Below are positions 1-8,163 of a DNA stretch of 64,000 nt, piece after piece. The first letter of the stretch is position 1, and the number at the start of each line of letters is the position of its first letter. The stretch is from positions 372,001-436,000 of the forward strand of contig JAOSKN010000001.1 in NCBI GenBank assembly GCA_027493525.1, in the 5' to 3' direction. Both the position numbers and the translations under genes were made by a program. The notes beneath the pieces were generated by a model. That model did no database searches. It was not told where the DNA came from and saw only the letters and a program-made list of their open reading frames with translations. The stretch comes from Planctomycetota bacterium (GTDB lineage Bacteria; Planctomycetota; SZUA-567; H5-PLA8).

Positions 1-630
1 GCTTTTTCCATCGGTACGCTGGCCATCCTGATCGCCGTGGGCGTGCTGGTCTGGCGCTGGGTCGGCCAGGAGACGCAGACGGCCGCCGGCGACCTGCCGG
101 ACGTGGGCACGCCGCCCGCCGCGCCTCCGGCGCAGGACGGCCCCGGCGCGACGATGCCGCAGGTGCCCACCGGGCCGTACGGCGTCGCCCAGCCGCCCGC
201 GCCCGTGCCGGCGCCCGAGGCGCCCGCGCCCAGCCCGCTGCCGCCGCTCGAACCGCTGCCTGTTCAGAGTCCGCCGCCCGCGCCCGCGCCCGAAGCGCCT
301 TCGACCCGTGCCGGCCTGCGCACCCACAAGGTCCAGCCCGGCGACTCGCTCTGGAAGATCAGCATGAAGTACTACGGCGACGCGAGGCACATCCAGGACC
401 TCGCCCAGGCCAACCGCCTGGACGGCGCCGGGACCATCCGCCCCGGGCAGGTCCTGATTCTCCCCGATGCCGGAACCGCCCGCCGGCGCGCGCCCGCCGA
501 CGCCGACCACGAACTCGCCGACGAACCTTCGAGCCACGACGCGCCGCGACCCGAGCCGGCCGACCGGGACTTCGTCCCGATGCCGCCCAGCCTCAACCGC
601 AGCGTCCCGCGCGATCGGACCTCCGACTGA
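1..630 (+). CDS. LysM-domain membrane-anchored protein (5' end outside window)
   Basis: The reading frame is open from base 1, so the gene starts upstream; the first visible codons (AFSIGTLAILIAVGVLVW) form a hydrophobic membrane segment. About 80 residues of Pro/Ala-rich linker follow, then a single LysM domain (HKVQPGDSLWKISMKYYG through RPGQVLILP), and a charged tail of about 55 residues. LysM binds N-acetylglucosamine-containing glycans such as peptidoglycan, so the protein is probably an inner-membrane-anchored periplasmic protein that touches the cell wall. No catalytic domain is visible. A strong hairpin terminator follows the stop by about 20 bases. Confidence 0.85.
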   Translation, partial: AFSIGTLAILIAVGVLVWRWVGQETQTAAGDLPDVGTPPAAPPAQDGPGATMPQVPTGPYGVAQPPAPVPAPEAPAPSPLPPLEPLPVQSPPPAPAPEAPSTRAGLRTHKVQPGDSLWKISMKYYGDARHIQDLAQANRLDGAGTIRPGQVLILPDAGTARRRAPADADHELADEPSSHDAPRPEPADRDFVPMPPSLNRSVPRDRTSD

Positions 631-650
631 GTTTCCTCCGCCGTACAGGG

Positions 651-690
651 CAAGAACAGGGGCGACGTGGGGGGCGCCCCTGTTCTTGTT
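651..690 (+). terminator. Rho-independent terminator after LysM gene
   Basis: Bases 651-664 (CAAGAACAGGGGCG) pair perfectly with 675-688 around a 10-base loop, giving a 14-bp stem followed by a short T-rich stretch. It lies 21 bases past the LysM stop. The stem is symmetric enough to serve the minus strand too. Confidence 0.75.
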
Positions 691-704
691 CCTGACCCCA
701 TTCC

Positions 705-809
705 TTGAAACCGCGGAGGCAGAGCACCGGGAGATTTTGGATTGAGGATTTTGGACTTTTGACCTACGACCTATGCTCTTTGATTCTTGGCCTTCAACTC
801 TTGTATTTC
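705..809. repeat. Octamer-like run plus degenerate 7-nt-period array
   Basis: Bases 705-730 resemble the dispersed CCGCGGAGGCAGAG-type octamer repeat. From 733 to 809 the sequence divides without a gap into 11 units of 7 nt (GATTTTG, GATTGAG, GATTTTG, GACTTTT, GACCTAC, GACCTAT, GCTCTTT, GATTCTT, GGCCTTC, AACTCTT, GTATTTC). The content is degenerate but the phase is strict. The array runs into the stop codon (808-810) of the minus-strand hydrolase. Confidence 0.7.
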
Positions 810-1788
810 ACCCCTGAAGAAAGCCCTTAATTCGCGCCGCCAACCGCTCCCGCCAGGCCTTGCCGTAGTAGTTGTGGTTCGCGCCCTGGACGACTTCAAA
901 GGCCGCTTCCGCCGCCACGCCGCGGCCGTGGAGCTTCTCGAAGTGCTCGCGCGCCGGCGCGGCCTCGGCGTCCTGCCCGCCCCAGATAAAGAGCGCGCGC
1001 CCCTTCCATGCTTCCAGTTCGGCCTCGATATCGCGCGCGGAGTCCTTCAGGTTCCGCTCGCCCGCGCCGGGCCGCTCCGCGCCTGAGACGTTCTTGCGGA
1101 TGCGTCCCAGGTTCAATTCGCCGCGCAGCAGGCGCAGCCAGGTGTCCGGCTTCAGGGCCTTCCAGAAGTAGTTGCGCAGGTTCTTCCAGCGCCGCCGCCG
1201 CTCGAAGACCGCCCCGCGCGAAGGCTGGAAGGGTAGGACCGAGAGGGCCACCACCGCGCCGACCTCCTCCGGCTTCAGCGCGGCCAGGCCCAGCGCGACG
1301 TTGGCCCCGGAGCAGACGCCAAGAATCGCGGATTGCGGACTGCGGATTGCGGATTGGGGCGGGGATGCGTTCCGAGTTCCGGGTTCCGGGTTCCGAGGGG
1401 CAGGGAAGTGCTCCTCTTCCATGCCCTGGCCCAGCCCCTGCAGATACGCCAGACCCACCGCGGCGTCGGCGATCATGCGGTCGAGGTCGCAGTCGCCGAA
1501 GGCCCCGGACGAGTCCCCGCGGCCGTGGAGGTCCAGCCGCAGCACCGTATGCCCGGCGCGGGCCAATTCCACGGCGAGCTGGACCATCAGTTCGGCCGGG
1601 CCGGTGCGCGGGCCGGACCAGCCGGGCAGCATGAGCAATGCGGATTGCGGATTGCGGATTGCGGATTGCGGACGATGCAGCGTGGCGCCGACGTATTGAC
1701 CGTACTCGGTGGGCAGGGCCAGGATTTCGCGGGTCTCGCCGGGGAAGGCGGCGCGGGGGTTCAGGACCGCATCGGGCGCCGCGCTCAA
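808..1788 (-). CDS. Alpha/beta hydrolase with heptamer repeats inserted in frame
   Basis: This is an alpha/beta-hydrolase of the serine aminopeptidase/exosortase-associated hydrolase type. Visible are LLMLPGWSGPR (oxyanion region), LRLDLHGRGDSSG, a nucleophile elbow GVCSGANVALG, LFIWGGQDAEA (acid strand) and a late catalytic His (GANHNYYGKAW). Two stretches are foreign. One precedes LLMLPG (SAIRNPQSAIRNPQ) and one sits just before the nucleophile strand (GTRN...SAIRSPQSAI). Both are translations of GATTGCG/GTTCCGG heptamer arrays and would extend loops between core strands. The start shown is TTG, three bases after the upstream dehydrogenase stop, so the two genes are probably co-transcribed. 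Substrate unknown. Confidence 0.75.
   Translation of the reverse strand: MSAAPDAVLNPRAAFPGETREILALPTEYGQYVGATLHRPQSAIRNPQSALLMLPGWSGPRTGPAELMVQLAVELARAGHTVLRLDLHGRGDSSGAFGDCDLDRMIADAAVGLAYLQGLGQGMEEEHFPAPRNPEPGTRNASPPQSAIRSPQSAILGVCSGANVALGLAALKPEEVGAVVALSVLPFQPSRGAVFERRRRWKNLRNYFWKALKPDTWLRLLRGELNLGRIRKNVSGAERPGAGERNLKDSARDIEAELEAWKGRALFIWGGQDAEAAPAREHFEKLHGRGVAAEAAFEVVQGANHNYYGKAWRERLAARIKGFLQG
1331..1396. repeat. Two heptamer arrays inside hydrolase CDS
   Basis: Bases 1331-1358 are four GATTGCG-type units, and 1369-1396 are four GTTCCGA/GTTCCGG units. Both keep exact 7-nt spacing and are translated in frame within the hydrolase gene, just before its nucleophile motif. Confidence 0.85.
1641..1672. 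repeat. CGGATTG heptamer array inside hydrolase CDS
   Basis: There are four and a half exact CGGATTG units, read on the minus strand as the in-frame peptide repeat SAIRNPQ, directly before the first core strand LLMLPG of the hydrolase. Confidence 0.85.
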
Positions 1789-1791
1789 GCC

Positions 1792-2823
1792 CTACTGCCC
1801 CCGCTTCTCGACCTTCGGCAAGGTCGCGCTGGACGGCCCGCGCAGGATCATGGTGTGCTGGGCGGCCTTGGAGCGCGAGTGGTCGGCGTGGTCGCGGTTG
1901 GCGTGGCGGACGAGTTCCTCGCTGAGCGCGTGGCGCAGCTTCTCGATCTCGGCCTGGGAGTAGACCCGCCAGCCCGCGCCGGTCTTGACGCCGAGCTTGC
2001 CCTGCGCGACCAGTTCCTTGAGCTTCTCGGGCGCGGCCGCGTCGTTGCATAGGCCGGGGAAGAGTTCGTCGCAGATGGCCGCGTAGACGTCCAGCCCGCC
2101 CAGGTCGCAGGTGCCGAAGATGCCGCTGATGGGGATGCGCCGGCCGAAGCCCAGCGCGGCGACCGCGTCGATGTCCTCGGCGCTGGCGACGCCTTTGGCG
2201 ATGAGGTCCATGGCCTCGCGCTGGAGCGCGAAGGCCAGGCGGTTGCCGATGAAGCCGGAGATCTCCTTGCGCAGCAGGATCGGATGCTTGCCGGTCTCGA
2301 CGAGCACCTTCAGCAGCGCGTCCACGACCTCCGGCGCGGTGCCCGGATGCGGGACGACCTCCACCAGCGGCAGCAGGTGCGGCGGGTTCCAGAAGTGCGT
2401 GACCAGCATCCGCTCGGGGCGCCGGAGCTTCCCGGCGATGCGGCTGGGCAGGAAACTGGAGGTGTTGCTGGTGACGATGGCGTCCTCGGGCGCGACCGCT
2501 TCGGCCTCGGTGAGGACCTTGTGCTTCAGTTCCAGCTTCTCGGGGACGGCCTCCACGATCCACTGCGCCTCGGAGAAGGCGCGCATGACCCGCACCGGGT
2601 GTTCGAGGAACGCAATGCGTCCCACGACCTTTTCGGGATCGTCCTTGGCGAGCCCGTTGAGGTGCAGGAAGCGCGCGCCGAAGCGGGCGTACTCGCGGCT
2701 CCGCGCGCGCTGCTCCTCGTCCACCTCCACGACCTGGGGCTCGAAGCCGGAGCGGGCGAAGTCCAGGGCCATGTTGGTGCCCATGGTCCCCGCGCCCAGA
2801 ATGACGATTCGCGTGAGGCTCAT
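1792..2823 (-). CDS. 3-hydroxyacyl-CoA dehydrogenase family protein
   Basis: This 343-residue protein starts with a Rossmann NAD-binding motif (IVILGAGTMGTNMA, residues 6-19). Further on it has SNTSSFLPS and THFWNPPHLLPLVEVV, typical of 3-hydroxyacyl/3-hydroxybutyryl-CoA dehydrogenases, and then the C-terminal helical domain (GFIGNRLAFALQREAM). These cytoplasmic enzymes oxidise 3-hydroxyacyl-CoA to 3-ketoacyl-CoA with NAD+. Length fits the single-function family rather than the fused FadB type. It is followed after 3 bases by the alpha/beta hydrolase, suggesting a two-gene unit. Exact substrate cannot be read from sequence; other members act on lambda-crystallin-type hydroxy acids. Confidence 0.85.
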   Translation of the reverse strand: MSLTRIVILGAGTMGTNMALDFARSGFEPQVVEVDEEQRARSREYARFGARFLHLNGLAKDDPEKVVGRIAFLEHPVRVMRAFSEAQWIVEAVPEKLELKHKVLTEAEAVAPEDAIVTSNTSSFLPSRIAGKLRRPERMLVTHFWNPPHLLPLVEVVPHPGTAPEVVDALLKVLVETGKHPILLRKEISGFIGNRLAFALQREAMDLIAKGVASAEDIDAVAALGFGRRIPISGIFGTCDLGGLDVYAAICDELFPGLCNDAAAPEKLKELVAQGKLGVKTGAGWRVYSQAEIEKLRHALSEELVRHANRDHADHSRSKAAQHTMILRGPSSATLPKVEKRGQ

Positions 2824-2861
2824 ATAGACCCACAGAATACGCCGCCCGGCCGCCGTGGCAA

Positions 2862-4068
2862 TCAGAAGTCCAGGCGGAAGCCCATGCCCAGATAGCGCTG
2901 CCGCGCCTCGGGATGGTTGACGATCTCCCGGGGCGAACCGTGGATCCAGATCTTGCCTTCGTCCATGATGTAGGTGCGGTCGGTGATGGTCAGGGTCTCG
3001 CGGACGTTATGGTCGGTGACGAGGACCCCGACGCCCTTCTCCTTCAGGTCGCGCAGGATGCCTTGGATTTCGGTCACGGCGATGGGGTCGATGCCCGCGA
3101 AGGGCTCGTCGAAGAGCACGACCTTGGGCTGGAGGGTCATGGCGCGCGCGATCTCCAGGCGCCGGCGCTCGCCGCCGGAGAGGCTCCCCCGCCTGCGTGG
3201 CCCGAACGGCCTCCAGGCCGAAGGCGCGGATCAGTTCCTCCAGCTTGGCCAGCCGCGTCTTGCGGTCGTAGGTCTGAAGTTCCATCACGGCCATCAGGTT
3301 CTCTTCGACCGAAAGGCGCTGGAAGACGGTGGGCTCCTGCGCCAGGTAGCCCATCCCGCGGTTGGCGCGCTTGAACATGGGCAGCCCGGTGATGTCGCGG
3401 ATGTCGAACTTCACGCGCCCCTTGTCGGGGCGCAGCATGCCCATGATCATGCGAAAGGTGGTGGTCTTGCCGGCGCCGTTGCGCCCGAGCAGGCCCACGA
3501 TCTCGCCGCCGCCGACCTCCAGGTCCACGCCGCGGACGATCTCGCGCTTCCCGATGTTCTTGCACAGCCCCTCGACGACCAGGATCGGCTCGGGCGGCGG
3601 CGCCGGCGGGCGCGGGCCCTGGATGCGGGTGAGCCGGAAGATCCCGGACGGCGGGGGAATCCCGCGCGCCAGCTCGTCCGCCGAAGCCTCCGCCAGCGTG
3701 TCCGGCGCGGGCATGAAGGGCGAATCCGGAGGCGGCAGGACGAGGTCGGTCTTGCCCGTGCGCGGCTTCGCGGGTTCGGCCGCGGCGGGCGGGGGCTCCG
3801 TCTGCGGATGCTCCGCGCCGTTGCCGGAGTCCCGAATCTGGCGGTGCAGGACGGCGGTCCCGGGCGGGAGCGCGTTGGGGTTCACGGCCTCCGGGCCGGC
3901 GGGCGGGCTGGACGGGCGCAGGGTCTCGGCCAAGGCCGGGTCGGGCTCCGCGGCGGGCGGGGCCGGCGGCGGAGCGGACTCCGGCGCATGCGCCGCGCCC
4001 TGCGCCTCGGCGGCCTCGGCCTCCTCGGCGGCGGACGACTGCGACTGCGGCTGCGACGGCTCGCTCAA
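2862..4068 (-). CDS. lptB: LPS export ABC transporter ATPase LptB with Pro-rich N-terminal extension (frameshifted)
   Basis: About 155 N-terminal residues are Pro/Ala/Glu-rich low complexity. A full LptB ATPase follows: Walker A GRNGAGKTTTF, Q-loop YLAQEPTVF, signature SLSGGERRRLEIARAM, Walker B VVLFDEPFAGIDPIAV and H-loop VTDHNVRETL. LptB drives lipopolysaccharide extraction from the inner membrane with LptFG. The reading frame breaks at a run of five C at 3186-3190; removing one base joins ATQAG to SLSGGE and gives a 401-residue protein. Since lptB is usually essential, an assembly indel is the likeliest cause. The extension is unusual for the family (about 240 residues). The gene lies 34 bases after lepB on the same strand. 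Confidence 0.85.
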
Positions 4069-4102
4069 GGCGCGCCTCTCCTCTCCGGCTTCCTCGTCAC
4101 GG

Positions 4103-5953
4103 TCAGTGAATCATACGCCAGCGGGTCGGCGGCCACCAGACCAGCGTGGCCCGGCCGACCAGGTACTTGCGCGGCACGAAGCCCCAGTCCCGGCCGTCCT
4201 TCGACGAGGGGGAGTTGTCCCCCAGCATCAGGAAGTGGTCCTTGGGGATCTCCAGCTCGTAGCGCCCTTTCTCGGGCAGCCAGACGCGATTCCGGTAGTG
4301 TTCGTGGTACTGGTCCGGATCCAGATTGCGGTTCGCGACGTCGGGCGTGCTCCCGTCCAGGAACAGGGTGTAGTGCAGGTCGCGGCAGAGGTCGAGCCGG
4401 GTCAGGGTCGCGCGGGCCGCGCCCAGGAAGCGCACCCGGGCCAAGCTCTCCAGCTTGGCCGCGTCGGCTCCCAGAGGCTTGAAGTGCTCGAGCTTCCGCG
4501 GAGGCAGAGGCTTGCCGTCGAGCTTGGCCAGGACGCTCCCGTCGACGAAGGCCAGCGAGAGCGCGTGCCGGGCGCCGGGGGCCAGCGTCTCGCGCGCCTC
4601 GACCTCGTGCCGCTCCGGCGCGGCCTCCGCCGCGGGCAGTTCCCCGCCCAGCGAGAGGCGCCAGACGGCCTGGTGGAACTGGGAGCCCACCGCGAGTTCC
4701 AGCGCGCCGCCGGCCTCGCGGACCTCGAGTTCCAGATCCAGCTTCAGGTCGCCGACCGTGTCCCCGCCCCCGTAGAAGAAAGGCGTGGCGTCGGCCGGGA
4801 TCACGGCGAAGGTGAGCGTGCCGGGCTTGAAGTCCCCGGCGTCGGCGAGCCGGCCGGCGAGCGTGCCCTGCTGCCCGGGGAGGATCTCCGCGGCCGGCCG
4901 CTTCGCGCCGCCCTCCTCGACCTCGAGCGAATCGATCCGCAGCGCGAGCGCGCCGCCCAGCTTGAGCTGGTCGCCGGGAATCGCGGTGCCTTCGAGGACC
5001 TTCACGCGCAGGCCTTCGGGTAGCGCCTCCAGGACCTCCGCCTTCAGCACGAGCTTCCCGTCGGTGGGCAGGATGCGCGGCTCGCCGGACGCCTCCCGCG
5101 AGAGCGGGTAGGCCAGGCGCCCGCAGTTGGGGCAGCGCACGCCGTCCCAACTGTTGGGCACGTACGGGCGGATGTTCTCGGTCCGCTCCTCGGGGTTCTT
5201 GAAAGGGACGCCCTCGGCCGACGCGACCGGCGGCAGATGCGCGGCCGGGCAGCCCCAGTGCCAGAAGGGCCAGTGCCCCATCTTGACGTAGACGTTGCGG
5301 ACGGGATGGGCGTAGGTGAGCGCGGCCTCGCCGTCGATCTCCAGCGCGCGGGTCCTGCGCTCGACCTTGCCCGGGCCTTCGACCGTCCAGGGAAAGGCCG
5401 CGCGGTTCTCGTCCCCGACCCGCTCGCGCGCGGCCTTCTCGCGCCAGCCCTCGCCTTCCCGCGCGGGCGGGACGGGCTTCTCGGTGAAGCGCGCGAGGCT
5501 CACCGGGAGCCAGAGCCGCTCCTGCAGCTCGGGCGAGGCCTCCTCCCACTTGCGCAGGACCTTCTCGGCGCGCGTGGCCGGATCCTTCAGGAACAGGTCG
5601 CCGCCGGAGATGACCAGGGTCTCGCCCGGAAGCCCGACCAGGCGCTTGATGTACTTCTTGACCCCGCCGCCCTCGCCGGCCCAGGCGCCGTCCCAGTCGA
5701 AGACGACGACCTCGAAGCGCTTGGGCTCGGTCCCGAGGTAGTTGTAGGGGATCTTGTTGGTGACGATCCGGTCGCCGTAGTCTTCGTGCCCGATCAGGGT
5801 CGGCTCCATGGAGCCGGAGGGGATCTTGAAGGGCTCGAAGAGGAAGAAGCGCGCGACCAGGATCGCGACGACGAAAAGGCCCGGCCCGCGCCAGGTCTTC
5901 CAGGCGCTGGGCTTGGGCGACGGCGCGGCGTCGTCCTGGGTTTGGGTGCTCAT
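4103..5953 (-). CDS. lepB: Signal peptidase I with large insert
   Basis: This membrane serine protease removes Sec/Tat signal peptides. A membrane segment at about residues 25-40 leads into PSGSME, with nucleophile Ser48. YIKRLVGLPGE carries the general base Lys103. The C-terminal box MLGDNSPSSKDGRDWGFVP and a final hydrophobic stretch complete the S26 fold. Between the Lys box and the C-terminal box lie roughly 450 extra residues, including a lone CPNC pair and a concanavalin-like beta-rich region (LELEVREAGGALELAVGSQF). The usual length is 200-330 residues; this is 616. The ATG at 5953 was chosen because upstream codons show no conservation. Planctomycete LepB proteins are known to carry inserts, which fits the inferred host. 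Confidence 0.9.
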   Translation of the reverse strand: MSTQTQDDAAPSPKPSAWKTWRGPGLFVVAILVARFFLFEPFKIPSGSMEPTLIGHEDYGDRIVTNKIPYNYLGTEPKRFEVVVFDWDGAWAGEGGGVKKYIKRLVGLPGETLVISGGDLFLKDPATRAEKVLRKWEEASPELQERLWLPVSLARFTEKPVPPAREGEGWREKAARERVGDENRAAFPWTVEGPGKVERRTRALEIDGEAALTYAHPVRNVYVKMGHWPFWHWGCPAAHLPPVASAEGVPFKNPEERTENIRPYVPNSWDGVRCPNCGRLAYPLSREASGEPRILPTDGKLVLKAEVLEALPEGLRVKVLEGTAIPGDQLKLGGALALRIDSLEVEEGGAKRPAAEILPGQQGTLAGRLADAGDFKPGTLTFAVIPADATPFFYGGGDTVGDLKLDLELEVREAGGALELAVGSQFHQAVWRLSLGGELPAAEAAPERHEVEARETLAPGARHALSLAFVDGSVLAKLDGKPLPPRKLEHFKPLGADAAKLESLARVRFLGAARATLTRLDLCRDLHYTLFLDGSTPDVANRNLDPDQYHEHYRNRVWLPEKGRYELEIPKDHFLMLGDNSPSSKDGRDWGFVPRKYLVGRATLVWWPPTRWRMIH

Positions 5954-6371
5954 CGCTGGTCCCGTAACGGACGCTCCATGCGGGTTCATGCTTCGGACGT
6001 GGTTCACAAGCAGCCCGGCATCCTAACCGTATCCTGAACGGATTAAAAGGGTTGCAAGAAGAAGACGGGAGAAAACCGTAGACCAAGATCGAATGAGAAG
6101 AGGCATCAGGGATCTACAAAAAGATGCACCTGTTGGTAAGAAGCATCCAGCATTTGCCTTTTCCCTCGCCATGCACAGCGCTGAACTCAATCCGGATTGA
6201 TGGCTATAGATAACATTAACCTCATATACCGATATTCTTGACCGCGCAAGGTTCAATCAAGTCCATAACATATTATATATAAATATGTTAAGAGAATACA
6301 TCGATATATTCTCAGATTTATTCGACTTATTTACCATATTGATGTATTAATTTATCATTAGGATGTAAAAA
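5954..6371. other. AT-rich divergent intergenic region
   Basis: This 418-base gene-free stretch separates lepB (minus) from the IclR operon (plus). From 6180 it is strongly AT-rich in an otherwise GC-rich window. It contains one copy of a dispersed motif (TCTACAAAAAGATGCAC, 6113-6129) that recurs near 49.8-50.0 kb, and two palindromes described separately. Promoters for both sides must lie here, but no clear sigma-70 pair stands out. Confidence 0.6.
6267..6313. promoter_or_regulatory. Two adjacent palindromes, candidate IclR operators
   Basis: Bases 6267-6289 read AACATAT-N9-ATATGTT and 6292-6313 read GAGAATA-N8-TATTCTC. Both have perfect 7-base arms. They lie about 60-105 bases upstream of the IclR-family start. 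IclR regulators are known to bind short palindromes in their own control regions, so an autoregulatory or inducer-controlled operator pair is likely. Binding is inferred. Confidence 0.5.
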
Positions 6372-7142
6372 ATGGCTGGAAACGACACCGTACAATCTGT
6401 GGAGCGCGCCATCGATCTGCTCCAATGGCTCGCGTCCAGCGAGAACGGCTTAAGACTCAGCGATTTGGCCAGCCGGTTGGGCCTGAACGTTTCGACGGTT
6501 CACAACCTGGTCCGGACTCTTGCCGGGCGCGGCTATGTCGTAAAGGGCGCCGGCCAGTACTTGCGTTTGGGACCGGCCATCGCGGATCTGGTCGCGCAAG
6601 AGCAGGAACGCGGCATGTTGCGCGGAGGGGCTCAGGCCGGCCTGGAATTGCAACGCGCCTTTCCCTTGGCGACCGTCAACTTGGCTGAAATGGCGGGCGC
6701 GGAATTACGGATCCGAATCCGGCTCAGTTCCGACCGCCCTGGCCTGATCCAGCGCCCCGTCTCGCAATTGGGCAACCCTTACGGCAGCGCCGTCGGTTTG
6801 TGCTGCCAAGCCTTCGCGGATCAGGGGACCGTGCAGATGTGGCGGGAGCGGCATCCGTTTCACGAGCATGCCGTGCCATTATGGGGTTCGCCCGAAGTCC
6901 TCGCCGAGCACTTGGCGCAGGCCCGGCGGCAAGGCCATGTCGAGACGCCTTTTCCCAAGCAGGAGTTGTGGCGCGTCGCCTTCCCGGTCTTTCTGCCAGG
7001 AGGCCAGTTTCTGGCCGCGTTGGGGTTGGCCTTACCCGTCGCGCAAGCCGTTCCCGAGGTTCGGCGGGAAGCCATCGCCGCCGTCCGCGCCGCCGCCGCC
7101 CGATTGGCCCCGCAGGAACGGAAAACCGCATGCACGCCTTGA
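6372..7142 (+). CDS. IclR-family transcriptional regulator
   Basis: The 256-residue protein has an N-terminal winged helix-turn-helix (residues about 8-65: SVERAIDLLQWLASSENGL, LSDLASRLGLNVSTVHNLVRTLAGRGYV). A C-terminal effector-binding domain follows, with the family's PLWGSPEVL and VAFPVFLPGGQFLAALGLALP segments. Such proteins repress or activate catabolic operons in response to small metabolites. The ATG is preceded by TAGGATGTAAAA. The gene overlaps the next gene by 13 bases and heads a five-gene unit ending at 11607, so it probably controls it through the palindromes upstream. Its base composition is lower in GC than the flanking housekeeping genes. Confidence 0.9.
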   Translation: MAGNDTVQSVERAIDLLQWLASSENGLRLSDLASRLGLNVSTVHNLVRTLAGRGYVVKGAGQYLRLGPAIADLVAQEQERGMLRGGAQAGLELQRAFPLATVNLAEMAGAELRIRIRLSSDRPGLIQRPVSQLGNPYGSAVGLCCQAFADQGTVQMWRERHPFHEHAVPLWGSPEVLAEHLAQARRQGHVETPFPKQELWRVAFPVFLPGGQFLAALGLALPVAQAVPEVRREAIAAVRAAAARLAPQERKTACTP

Positions 7143-8163
7143 CCATCGCCCAGAACGCATACCGCACGGCCGCCGCGCGCATCCCGCTGGGCCATTACAC
7201 CGGCATCCTGGCCTTGCAGGGCCTGGAACGTCTGGCGTATTTGCATCGCGACCCGGTTCATCGCGAATGGCTGCGCCGCGACTTGGCGCCTTTTCTGGCG
7301 GGCGAGATGCGCTGGGAAGCGAATTTCACCCTTTATTTCGCCGGCGGGAATGCCAGCGCCGCGGCCCTCTTTCACGGCTTGTTGCCCGAGGCGCGCCGGC
7401 CGCTGCTGGCCGAAGCCGAAGCTTTTTTACGCGCGCCGCGCGACCGCGACGGGCTGGCGTGCTTGGCCCGGGAACCGGAGGCCGAAAAGGTCTGGATCGA
7501 CGCGGCCTGGGCCGTATCGCCCTTCGCGCTGCACGCCGGTCTGGCCTGCGAGCGCATGGATTTGGTGGAGGAAGCCTGCCGGCAGGCGCTGGGGATGTAC
7601 GCGTTGTTGCGCGACCCGGCCAACGGCCTTCTGCATCAGGCGCGCGGCTTCAACGGTCCGGGGCGGATCAGCGATGATCACTGGAGCCGCGGCAACGGCT
7701 GGGCGTTGCTGGCCCTGGCCGCGCTGGCTGAAGATCTGCCCGCGGATCATCGGCGGCAAGCCGAAGCCCGAGCCGCCTTCGCCAGCTTGGTGGCCGCCTG
7801 CCTCGAGGTTCAGGATCCCGGAGGGTTGTGGCATCAGGAGCTGACCCGCCACGACAGTTTCGTCGAAACCAGCGGCAGCGGCATGATCCTGTACGCCTTG
7901 GGCGTGGCCCTGGCCCTGGGCTTGGCGCCCGCGGGCGGCCGCGCGGCCCTGGAACGCGGCTTGACCGCGTATCTCGGCTACATCGCCTTGGACGGTTCGG
8001 TGCATCACACCTGCGCCGGGTGCCTGGCGCCCGGGCGGGGGCGATTTCCGACTACATGGCCCAAGCGCACCGCAAGGACGATCCGCATGCTTTCGGTCCC
8101 GTCACGCTGGCCTTCGCCCAGGCCGCCAGCCTGGGGCTGCGGCTGGAAGGAGAAAACGCATGA
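7130..8163 (+). CDS. GH88/GH105-like unsaturated glycuronyl hydrolase (frameshifted)
   Basis: An all-helical glycoside hydrolase of the unsaturated glucuronyl/rhamnogalacturonyl type. Motifs include KVWIDAAWAVSPFALHAG, GLLHQARGFNG, DDHWSRGNGWALLALAALAE, SFVETSGSGMILYALG and HHTCAGCLAPG. These enzymes remove the 4,5-unsaturated uronic acid that polysaccharide lyases leave at the non-reducing end, which matches the heparinase-like lyase in the same operon. The frame breaks in the G run at about 8036-8041. Adding one G joins CLAPG to AISDYMAQAHRKDDPHAFGPV and yields 344 residues, the family length. The ATG at 7130 follows a GGAA and overlaps the IclR gene. No signal peptide, so probably cytoplasmic. 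Confidence 0.8.

Noticed and set aside
896..2833. Long 645-codon open frame on the minus strand overlapping the dehydrogenase and hydrolase
   Set aside because: The translation is Arg/Gly/Ala/Pro-rich shadow sequence of two well-supported genes in another frame.
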